Position numbers and translations under genes: made by a program. A stretch of 64,000 nt of DNA from Butyricimonas paravirosa. Lineage in GTDB: Bacteria > Bacteroidota > Bacteroidia > Bacteroidales > Marinifilaceae. This document shows, piece after piece, positions 7,412 through 15,840 of the stretch. Numbering within the stretch: the stretch's first letter is position 1; each line of letters starts with the position of its first letter. A model generated the notes under the pieces. It made no database searches. It saw only the letters and a list, made by a program, of their open reading frames with translations, and was not told the origin of the DNA. The stretch lies in NCBI RefSeq assembly GCF_032878955.1, contig NZ_CP043839.1:5022001-5086000 (forward strand). The letters are read 5' to 3'.

Positions 7412-10411
7412 TCAAATGGTGAAGGCCACCGAGAAGAGCATATCGACAAACATGGAGTTGCTTTTTGTTTCGTATCCGGTTCTGAAACCGATGTTTACGG
7501 GGAACGGGAGACGGAAGAAATGGGTGTCGGCTGAAATTTCCACGCCATAGGAGTGATAGGTTTTGTTCCAATAGCGATTTTTCTCCCAGCCGGTATCAAA
7601 GAAGGGTTCTGCCGTGAACCGTTTCATGTAGACAAGTGGTCCGATGTGGGCATCCGGGTACCAGAACGGCAAGGCGTAAGATATTTTCAACGTTGATAGG
7701 TTGTACCCGTAGAGAGAGGCTCCCCGGGGAGAGTAAATCTGGTTCCCGTAGTAGTTGGTTGTTTTATCCGATTTCAGTTGATGACCGAAGTAGAGCGTCC
7801 AAGAGTGATGTTTCCAGAATCCGGGAAGATACAAACGTCCTTCTGCCCATTTCGTGTTGCCGTAGTCCAATCCGTCGAATGGCGTGTGGGCGTACCCGAC
7901 TTCCAAGCGTTGTCCCCAGCGGGGATAGATGTCCCGTTGACTTGTCCGGGTTTGGTTATTGAGGACAAGCCCGTAGCGTATGATCTGGAGTTTTACATCA
8001 TCCGGGTTGGTGAGTACGGAGTTATACGGGTTGTTGGAAGGCAGGCTGGTCCACCGGTTGTGGTCCAACAAGTAGGAACGCCTCTGTGTTATCGAGTGTA
8101 TGGCTTGAATTTCATATTTCACGTAAGGGATGATATAACGGGAATAGTTTTTCCGGGAAATGTTGAACGGGAATTGTACAGTGGCCGTTCCTTTCGTGCG
8201 TTGTGATTTATAAATGGAACGAATCGTGTCGATTTCTTGGGTTTGAACGGTTTTTATTGCGTAGTCTTGCATGAAATCGTCATTGCGTCCGCTCTTGAAT
8301 TCCAGTTGCAGGGTGGGCCAGAATCCTTTGTAGGTGGCTTTTACCTGCCAGTTGCCGTGTTCGTAACCTTTTCCTCTCACGAATCCTGCGGTTAGGAACA
8401 GGGTGCTTAGCTTGTTTTGCGAGCTGACGGCTAATCCGAAATCGATGTCCACGTCTTCAGCGTCCGGGAAGATGGGGCCCCAGCTATGGAAGTTGAATAG
8501 GTGGGAGGTTTTATTGTATTTCCGACTGGCGTAGGTGGAGTCGGCGGTTAGCTTGAATTGCCAGTTTTCCTGTCGTGTCACGCTGTCGGCGATACGGAAG
8601 GTCTGGGTGTCTATTGCTTTGTTTTCTAATTGGCTTATGGCAATTTTACCCGGTTTATACCCGTCGGAAGTATAGAACGAGAATAAAAGTGAATCTTTGT
8701 TCGGGGAAACGATCGGGTAGCGTAGGCCGAATTTGGAGTTAAGTATGTTCGCTCCGAATTCTTGCGGTTGGGTTTGCCGGTAGAACGAGTTGTTGGCATC
8801 GAAAGCTCCCCGGTATATAATCTGGTCGTTCACGGTAACCGGATTGTCAATCTCGTAAGGGGTGAACGCGGTGATCGGGGTACGTTTGCCCGTGTGAATA
8901 TCGATGGATTCAAGGTGTTTGCCTTTCGAAGATACCACCACGGTGACGATATTGTTTTTCCCGTCATAGGAGGGATGCACGAATAGCTCGTCTCCGGAGC
9001 CTTTTACCCGGAATATTTCTTTTTGGAACGTGTGGTCAAGGATCACGATGGAGGCGTTGTCTTCTTTGTCAACTTCCACGAATCCCCAGTTTCCCTCCAC
9101 GGCAAAAGGGGCATACCTGTTTTGCCGGGTGGGGTAACGGTGATATTTCTTGTGACGTATATCGTAGCTGGCGAGTACCATTTTACCCCCGTGTTCCCAA
9201 CGGGGATGGTATTTGTACTCGGACCACACGAGCGTTTCGTCCTGATAGGCAAATTTATAATCATACATGATTCCCGTTCGGGTGATGATCTCGTCTTTGT
9301 CCGGGTGTAGGATGACCAAGGCTCCTTCTTGAGCCAATCCTTCCTTGTAGGCAATGATTTGTCCGGTTGGGGTGGCTGTCGGGTAATGGTAGTTCGTGTA
9401 TATCTTGTTTGCGGTCGTGATGGTATCGAATGAGTGGGGTACTTGGTCGGACTCTTGTTTCCATATTTGTTGGAGTTCGCTGAAGTTATCCCGGTAGAGC
9501 GTGCGTTTGGCATCACAATGGGTGTTGGCTTGTTTCACGCTGTCAGGATTGACGAAAAGGGACTGGAAATGACGGGATGACCAGATGGAGTCTCGTTTTT
9601 CGTTCATCGTGAGTTTGAGGCTGCGGGCAAAAGGCGTGATTCCGTAAGGACGTTTTCCAACCCGGGAGAGGGCATCTTGCCAGATACCGGGACCGTAGTG
9701 AACACGGCTGTTCCCGACCATGTAATAGCCGAGGGCGTAGTGGTTGGGAACAAAATCTTTATAGGAGCCGAGTACGGCCTTATAGTAGGTGTATATTCCT
9801 TTTTCCGTGATCTGGGCTTTCATTTCGTTAAGAAATTCGGGTGAACGTCCCCGACCGCTTTTTCCGACGGAGGTTTCGAATACCGTGGCATCTCCTTCTA
9901 GGAACCACATGGGGACATATACCCCGATGACGGCCATCGTGATTTGTTCTCCGAAGATATAGTATAATGCTTTCGTGAAACCTTGGTTTACCTTGTCGTA
10001 CTGTACAACGTGGCGGAATTCATGAATACACAAGTGTTCCAGCCAAGCGTCGCTGACATCCTGCGGGGGAGCCGTGTAGAGTTCACTCTTCTTGGGAGCC
10101 CAGCCCGCGTTCCCGTTTGACACGCCACCATTCGCCCGCACGATCATGGACATTCTTTTGGGTTTGATGCCGAGGGTATTGGCGTGGGCGTATAGCTTCT
10201 CGTAAATATTTGCCAGGTATTGCGCATTATCCTCGAAGAAATCAGGGTAGATGATCTGGAAGTTATCCGTTTTGATTTGTCGCCAGCGTGTACTGCATGG
10301 GTCTTGTCCGAGATCGACAAATTGGGCTTTACCGGGAGTGACAAGTGTGAATATAAGTAATATGCCTATTGTCAGGGAATTTAAGAAAAACGAGGTATGT
10401 TTGTGTCTCAT
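7412..10411 (-). CDS. Large outer-membrane protein with zincin motif, propeller-like middle and barrel end
   Basis: A 999-residue secreted protein. Residues 1-29 are a signal peptide ending PGKAQ. A metallopeptidase-like domain follows with HEFRH at 130-134 (HExxH) and a downstream WFLEGDATVFE that could give the third ligand. The middle (about 330-640) has repeated YDxxxxE and D-G-K turns typical of TolB-like beta-propellers. The last 300 or so residues alternate aromatic strands (YGYNLSTLKISYALPFW, IGFRTGY) and end in FTI, as beta-barrels of the outer membrane do. The likely location is the outer membrane with the zincin facing the periplasm or the surface. It stands alone between its terminator and the divergent ligA. 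The substrate is unknown. Confidence 0.8.
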   Translation of the reverse strand: MRHKHTSFFLNSLTIGILLIFTLVTPGKAQFVDLGQDPCSTRWRQIKTDNFQIIYPDFFEDNAQYLANIYEKLYAHANTLGIKPKRMSMIVRANGGVSNGNAGWAPKKSELYTAPPQDVSDAWLEHLCIHEFRHVVQYDKVNQGFTKALYYIFGEQITMAVIGVYVPMWFLEGDATVFETSVGKSGRGRSPEFLNEMKAQITEKGIYTYYKAVLGSYKDFVPNHYALGYYMVGNSRVHYGPGIWQDALSRVGKRPYGITPFARSLKLTMNEKRDSIWSSRHFQSLFVNPDSVKQANTHCDAKRTLYRDNFSELQQIWKQESDQVPHSFDTITTANKIYTNYHYPTATPTGQIIAYKEGLAQEGALVILHPDKDEIITRTGIMYDYKFAYQDETLVWSEYKYHPRWEHGGKMVLASYDIRHKKYHRYPTRQNRYAPFAVEGNWGFVEVDKEDNASIVILDHTFQKEIFRVKGSGDELFVHPSYDGKNNIVTVVVSSKGKHLESIDIHTGKRTPITAFTPYEIDNPVTVNDQIIYRGAFDANNSFYRQTQPQEFGANILNSKFGLRYPIVSPNKDSLLFSFYTSDGYKPGKIAISQLENKAIDTQTFRIADSVTRQENWQFKLTADSTYASRKYNKTSHLFNFHSWGPIFPDAEDVDIDFGLAVSSQNKLSTLFLTAGFVRGKGYEHGNWQVKATYKGFWPTLQLEFKSGRNDDFMQDYAIKTVQTQEIDTIRSIYKSQRTKGTATVQFPFNISRKNYSRYIIPYVKYEIQAIHSITQRRSYLLDHNRWTSLPSNNPYNSVLTNPDDVKLQIIRYGLVLNNQTRTSQRDIYPRWGQRLEVGYAHTPFDGLDYGNTKWAEGRLYLPGFWKHHSWTLYFGHQLKSDKTTNYYGNQIYSPRGASLYGYNLSTLKISYALPFWYPDAHIGPLVYMKRFTAEPFFDTGWEKNRYWNKTYHSYGVEISADTHFFRLPFPVNIGFRTGYETKSNSMFVDMLFSVAFTI

Positions 10412-10494
10412 GTGTAGTAGCTTGTGGTTTATTTTTTTATAAAATTATTCCGCTAAAATAATTATTTTTTCCCACAATCTCCATCAAGAACAAT

Positions 10495-10541
10495 TATCTT
10501 TGTACACGATGAAAAAGAGATCGAATCTCTTTTTCATCGTG
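10495..10541 (+). promoter_or_regulatory. Probable ligA promoter box and leader hairpin
   Basis: TATCTTTG at 10495-10502 fits the Bacteroidota -7 box; no convincing -33 TTTG is seen at the usual distance. Directly after it, CACGATGAAAAAGAGAT (10505-10521) pairs perfectly with 10525-10541 across a 3-base loop, giving a 17-base stem at the very start of the predicted transcript. The stem could protect the 5' end or affect expression. This is inference from sequence alone. Confidence 0.55.
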
Positions 10542-10542
10542 G

Positions 10543-10620
10543 TTACAAGTTACAGGTTGTAAATTGCAGGTTATGACCTGAATACGTCTGGGATTTTAAC
10601 TTGTAACCTGTAACTTGTAA
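10543..10620. repeat. Inverted ACTTGTAACCTGTAAC repeats (family B) in the ligA leader
   Basis: ACAAGTTACAGGTT near the left end is the exact reverse complement of AACCTGTAACTTGT near the right end, with more partial copies around them. The same words occur at 6527-6542 and near 21853-21880, always between genes. The arms could form a second hairpin before the ligA start codon. Confidence 0.7.
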
Positions 10621-10632
10621 CTTGAAACTGTT

Positions 10633-13136
10633 ATGGATAGAATTGTTGAGTTGAGAAAGTTGTTGGAGCATTACAACTACCTGTACTATGTGAAGAATGA
10701 GCCGGAGATTACCGATCAGAAGTTTGACGAGTTAATGCATGAGCTGGAACGGTTGGAGGCAGAGCATCCGGAAATGTTTGATCCGAATTCACCGACGCAG
10801 CGGGTGGGGAACGACACGACGAATGAGTTCGTGCAGGTGGCGCATAAATATGGCATGATGTCATTGGCGAACACGTATAGCGAGCAGGAGATCCGGGATT
10901 TTGATGAACGGGTGCGAAAAGGTATCGGGGGGGATGACGTGGAGTATGTCTGCGAGTTAAAGTATGACGGGACTTCTATCAGCCTGCGCTATGAAGATGG
11001 GAATTTGCAGGTGGCGGTGACGAGGGGTGATGGCGTGAAGGGGGATGACGTGACAACTAATGTACGGACTATTCGAACGGTTCCATTGCATATGCAGGGG
11101 GAGGATTATCCTGCAGAATTCGAGATTCGGGGGGAAATTCTGATGCCTTTTGCCGTGTTTAATCGATTGAACGAGGAACGACTGGAGGCGGGAGAGGCTT
11201 TATTTGCCAACCCGCGGAACGCGGCGGCAGGTACGTTGAAGTTGCAGAATTCTTCCATTGTTGCCAAGCGGCAGTTGGATTGTTATTTATATTACGTGCC
11301 GGGAGAAATCACGTTGACCCCGACACATTACGGGAATTTGATGAAAGCGAGGGAATGGGGTTTTAATATTCCCCCGTATATCGGGTTATGTCACAATATA
11401 GACGAGATTCTTGATTTTATTCACAAATGGGATGTGGAACGGAAGAATCTCCCTGTGCCGATTGACGGGATTGTGATTAAGGTGAACAGTATCAGGCAGC
11501 AGTTGCAGTTGGGATACACGGCGAAATCTCCCCGGTGGGCGGTGGCCTACAAGTTCAAGGCGGAGCGAGTGGAGACCCGGTTACTTAGCGTGGATTACCA
11601 GGTGGGACGTACCGGTTCGATTACCCCGGTGGCCAACCTAGAACCCGTTCATATCGCGGGGACTACCGTGAAACGGGCCTCACTGCATAATGAAGATATT
11701 ATCCGGGAGTTGGATTTGCACCTGCACGATATGGTGTACGTGGAGAAAGGGGGAGAGATTATCCCGAAGATCGTGGGGGTGGACGTGGAAAAGAGAGTGG
11801 CAGATGCCCCGGTAATCGAGTTTATCACGCATTGTCCGGAATGTGGTACCCCGTTGATTCGTCATGAAGGGGAGGCAAATCATTATTGCCCGAACGAGGA
11901 TCACTGTCCCCCGCAGATAGCCGGGAAACTGGAACATTTCGTGAGCCGGAAGGCGATGGATATAGAGGGAATGGGGGGGAGACCATTGATTTATTGCTGA
12001 CGAAAGGGTTTATTCAGGATGTTGCGGATATTTATACTCTGCCGTCCCGTCGGGAAGAATTGATCGGGTTGGAAAAGATTCTTTACCCGGAGAGTTACGT
12101 GATGACCAGTATCCCGTTGGGGAAAGTGATTTATGCTTTCGAGATCGGGATGAAGAATATATCTGCCAAAAATGCGGATGTTTTGGCAGAACATTTCGGT
12201 AGCCTGACGAAATTGGCCGGGGCCTCGAAAGAGGAGTTGATGGCTGTCGGGAGCCTGCAATTCACCGGTGATCGGGAGAAGAATATCAATAAAATGCTGG
12301 AGTATTTCCGGATGCCGTTCAACGAGTCGCTGGAGCGTTTAAAGCAGGCCGGTGAGGTGGATATGCTACCGTTGGATGTGGTAATTTACGCGTTGGATAT
12401 ACCCGGAATTGATTTCCATAAGGCTGAATTACTGTCTGTTAAGTTCGATTATATTTATCGTCTTTACACGGCAACACTGGATGAGATTGCGGAGACTGAC
12501 GAAATGTCACGTGAGGATGCCGAGCGAGTGTCTCGTTTTTTACAGGGAAAAGAAAAGTTTATCCGTAAAATGAACACGTTGAGCGTGTATCGTTTACAAG
12601 AAAAATCGGTGGATAATCTTATTGCCGGAATAGAGAAATCGAAACAACGGAATTTGCCGGAATTCATTAATGCTCTGGGGATTCGCTATATCGGGGAGAC
12701 GGCATCGAGGAATCTGGCCCGTCATTTTAAGGACATCCGGAAGTTGATGGACGCGACGTTTGAACAGTTGACGGAGGTCGAGGATATCGGGGATCAGATG
12801 GCTGGTAGCGTGATCCGTTATTTCGAAAGGACGGAGAACCGGGAGATGATGGAACGCTTTTTGCAATATGGTATTAGCGGGACAATACAGGAAGAAGAGG
12901 GAGAATCCGATCAGTTGGCCGGAACAACCTTCGTGATCACGGGAACTCTTTCGCTGCCACGCGAGCATTTTAAGGCAATTATCCTGAAAGCCGGGGGAAA
13001 AGTCAGTGATTCAGTGTCTAACAAGACGACTTATCTTTTGGCAGGAGAGAATGCCGGGAGTAAAATGCAAAAAGCACAGAAGTTAAATGTAACTATTTTG
13101 ACCGAAAAAGAGTTTAACACATTAATGAGTTCATAA
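10633..13136 (+). pseudogene. ligA: NAD-dependent DNA ligase LigA, frame broken by a one-base shift
   Basis: LigA seals nicks using NAD. The first frame (10633-12000) has the adenylation domain with catalytic K110 in CELKYDGTS, the OB fold, and the four-Cys zinc finger (CPECG to HYCPNEDHC). It then meets a stop right after MDIEGMGG. The next frame continues without loss (ETIDLLLTKGFIQDVADIY) to a BRCT domain (TTFVITGTLSLPREHF) ending at 13136. The shift falls in a run of seven Gs near 11963-11969, where eight would restore the frame. The gene is essential, so a sequencing slip is the likeliest cause. Restored, it encodes about 834 residues against the usual 670; the extra 160 or so sit inside the helix-hairpin-helix domain and resemble extra copies of it. 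Confidence 0.9.
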
Positions 13137-13177
13137 AGATTGGTATATTTTATACGTTGTAAATGCTTGTGGACTTA

Positions 13178-13209
13178 TTTTGAATATTAAAGTATATAGT
13201 TTATCTTTA
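13178..13209 (+). promoter_or_regulatory. Predicted clpC promoter
   Basis: TTTTG at 13178-13182, a 19-base spacer, then TATCTTTA at 13202-13209. This matches the Bacteroidota layout TTTG-N19-21-TAnnTTTG except for the last base. It lies 50 bases before the clpC start codon. Confidence 0.6.
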
Positions 13210-13259
13210 CGATAAATAAAAAGTAACAAGTAAAGCCGTGGAAGGGCGGCATTGAAAAT

Positions 13260-15764
13260 ATGGGAAAAGAAGATACGAGACGACTAAAACAGATCATGAC
13301 TTCGGCAGGAGAAGAAGCAAAACGACTGGGGAATTCCAAGATTTACCCGGAGCATTTGTTTTTGGGATTGCTGAAGTTGAGAAGTGGAAGGGCGATTGAT
13401 ATATTAATGTCTTTAGGGTTGGATTTTTACGAGGTGAAAGATAAGATAGAGCAACGCTTGGAGGGGAAACGTTATAAATCCGACAAGGTGGAAAGTCTTG
13501 ACTTTACATTGGCGGCGAATAGCGTGTTGAAACGCGTGTCCGACGAGGCGTGGGATCTGGGTGATGACGAATTAGACTCGGAACACGTGATGCTGGCAAT
13601 ATTGAGGAATCAAGCTGGCTTTGTGACGAAGCTATTTAAAACGATGAATATTGATTACGACATCTTTAAAGAAGCCGTACTAAAAGAGAAGATGCGGATG
13701 CAATCCGAATTTAATGACGAGGGGGATGATCCGGAGGACGGAGACGATGAATCTTCTATGTATAATCCTTATCGTCAAGGAGGTCCTGTTTCTTCCAAAT
13801 CTGATACTCCCGTGCTGGATAATTTCGGAAATGACATCACGAAAGCCGCGGAAGAGGGAGCTTTGGACCCGATCGTGGGACGTGACCGGGAGATCGAACG
13901 TCTGGCACAGATTCTGAGTCGCCGTAAGAAGAATAACCCGGTGTTGATCGGTGATCCGGGGGTTGGTAAATCGGCTATTGCCGAGGGACTTGCCTTGCGT
14001 ATTGTTCAAAAAAAGGTGTCTCGGGTACTGTTTGACAAGCGGGTGATTTCGCTGGATATAGCCTCTATCGTGGCAGGTACGAAGTACCGGGGTCAATTCG
14101 AGGAACGAATGAAAGCGATTCTTGCCGAGCTGGCGAAGAACCGGAATATCATTTTGTTTATTGATGAGATTCACACGATTGTCGGGGCCGGAGGTTCCGG
14201 GGGTAATCTGGATGCGGCCAATATGTTGAAACCGGCGTTGGCTCGCGGAGAAATTCAATGTATCGGGGCTACGACGCTAGACGAGTATCGCCAGAATATA
14301 GAGAAGGACGGTGCTTTGGAACGTCGTTTCCAAAAGGTGCTGGTGGAACCGACCTCGTTTGACGAGACGGTAGAAATTTTGAATAATATTAAGTCCCGTT
14401 ACGAGGATCATCATAACGTGCGTTACACGGATGAGGCTATCAAGGCCTGTGTGAAGTTAACAACCCGTTATATCTCCGATCGGGCTTTGCCGGATAAGGC
14501 GATTGATGCCTTGGATGAGGCGGGGTCGAGAGTACATATTTCCAATATAAATGTGCCGCCGATTATCGAACAGTTGGAGAAGGACGTGGAAGAGGTGAAG
14601 GAGAAGAAGAAGGAGGCCGTGAAACAACAGAATTTCGAGGTGGCAGCCGCTTTCCGGGATAAGGAACGGCAGTTGTTGAAACAATTGGAAGAAGAGAAAG
14701 TAAATTGGGAGCGGGATTTGCAGGAAAACCGGGTGACCGTGACCGAAGAGCATATTGCCGAGGTGGTGGCCATGATGACCGGGGTTCCAGTGAAACGTAT
14801 TGCCAAGACCGAGGGGATGAAGTTGTTGCAGATGCACGATGAATTGAGCGAGAGTGTTGTCGGACAGAAGGAGGCGATCGAGAAAATCGTGAAAGCCATA
14901 CACCGGAATCGTGCCGGACTGAAAGATCCGAATCGTCCGATCGGTTCATTTATTTTCTTGGGGCCGACGGGTGTCGGAAAGACACAGTTAGCCAAGGTGC
15001 TGGCCCGTTACTTGTTTGATACCGAGGATGCGTTGATCCGGATTGACATGAGTGAATACATGGAAAAATTCGCCGTGTCCCGATTGGTAGGGGCGCCTCC
15101 GGGGTACGTGGGATACGAGGAAGGCGGGCAGTTGACCGAGAAAGTACGTCGTAAACCGTATTCTGTCGTGTTGCTGGACGAAATCGAAAAGGCTCATCCG
15201 GACGTGTTCAATATTCTGTTGCAGTTGTTGGACGACGGACAGTTGACTGATAGTCTGGGGCGGAAAGTGGATTTCAAGAACACGATCGTGATTATGACCT
15301 CTAATATCGGTAGCCGTCAGTTGAAAGATTTCGGCCGGGGAATTGGTTTCGGTTCCCAGAACATGGAAGGAAATAGCGAGTATGCGAGAGGGGTTGTTCA
15401 GAAAGCGTTGAAAAATGCCTTCTCGCCGGAGTTCCTGAATCGTATTGACGATATTATCATGTTTAATCCTTTGACCAAAGAGGATATTTACAAGATTATC
15501 GATATCGAGTTGAAGAGCCTGTTCAAGCGGGTAAATGATCTCGGTTTGGTGATCACGATCTCGAAAGAGGCGAAAGACTTTATTATCGAGAAAGGATATG
15601 ACCCGCAGTACGGGGCCCGTCCGCTGAAACGAGCTATCCAGAAATATCTGGAGGATGAATTGGCCGAGGTGATTATTAAAGGTATAGCGGAAGGAACGGA
15701 ACTGGATGTCGGTTATGATAAAGAAAACGATAAATTGATTATCACCGAGAAGGAAAATAAGTAA
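13260..15764 (+). CDS. clpC: ATP-dependent Clp protease ATP-binding subunit ClpC
   Basis: An 834-residue class I Clp/HSP100 unfoldase that threads substrates into the ClpP protease. It has two N-terminal Clp_N repeats (IYPEHLFLGLLKL and DSEHVMLAILRN), a D1 AAA domain with GDPGVGKSAIAEGLA and FIDEIHTIVGAG, a UVR middle segment (EVAAAFRDKERQLLKQLEEE), and a D2 domain with GPTGVGKTQLAKVLA and VVLLDEIEKAH. The UVR motif marks ClpC rather than ClpA or ClpB. A charged insert (EGDDPEDGDDESS) separates the N-domain from D1. It is a single-gene unit with its own promoter and a strong terminator 15 bases downstream. No clpP or mcsB is nearby. Confidence 0.97.
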   Translation: MGKEDTRRLKQIMTSAGEEAKRLGNSKIYPEHLFLGLLKLRSGRAIDILMSLGLDFYEVKDKIEQRLEGKRYKSDKVESLDFTLAANSVLKRVSDEAWDLGDDELDSEHVMLAILRNQAGFVTKLFKTMNIDYDIFKEAVLKEKMRMQSEFNDEGDDPEDGDDESSMYNPYRQGGPVSSKSDTPVLDNFGNDITKAAEEGALDPIVGRDREIERLAQILSRRKKNNPVLIGDPGVGKSAIAEGLALRIVQKKVSRVLFDKRVISLDIASIVAGTKYRGQFEERMKAILAELAKNRNIILFIDEIHTIVGAGGSGGNLDAANMLKPALARGEIQCIGATTLDEYRQNIEKDGALERRFQKVLVEPTSFDETVEILNNIKSRYEDHHNVRYTDEAIKACVKLTTRYISDRALPDKAIDALDEAGSRVHISNINVPPIIEQLEKDVEEVKEKKKEAVKQQNFEVAAAFRDKERQLLKQLEEEKVNWERDLQENRVTVTEEHIAEVVAMMTGVPVKRIAKTEGMKLLQMHDELSESVVGQKEAIEKIVKAIHRNRAGLKDPNRPIGSFIFLGPTGVGKTQLAKVLARYLFDTEDALIRIDMSEYMEKFAVSRLVGAPPGYVGYEEGGQLTEKVRRKPYSVVLLDEIEKAHPDVFNILLQLLDDGQLTDSLGRKVDFKNTIVIMTSNIGSRQLKDFGRGIGFGSQNMEGNSEYARGVVQKALKNAFSPEFLNRIDDIIMFNPLTKEDIYKIIDIELKSLFKRVNDLGLVITISKEAKDFIIEKGYDPQYGARPLKRAIQKYLEDELAEVIIKGIAEGTELDVGYDKENDKLIITEKENK

Positions 15765-15778
15765 AGGTGAAATCGTTT

Positions 15779-15828
15779 CAATATAAAAAGACAGCCGACT
15801 GATTGCAGTCGGCTGTCTTTTTATATTG
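15779..15828. terminator. Strong bidirectional terminator between clpC and a convergent peptidase gene
   Basis: A perfect 23-base stem (CAATATAAAAAGACAGCCGA and onward) with a 4-base ATTG loop. A-rich and T-rich ends let it work in both directions. It sits exactly between the stops of two convergent genes. Confidence 0.95.
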
Positions 15829-15840
15829 AAGTAGAAAGAT

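Noticed and set aside
13260..15764. ClpB instead of ClpC
   Set aside because: The long ClpB coiled coil is missing and a UVR motif is present, which marks ClpC.
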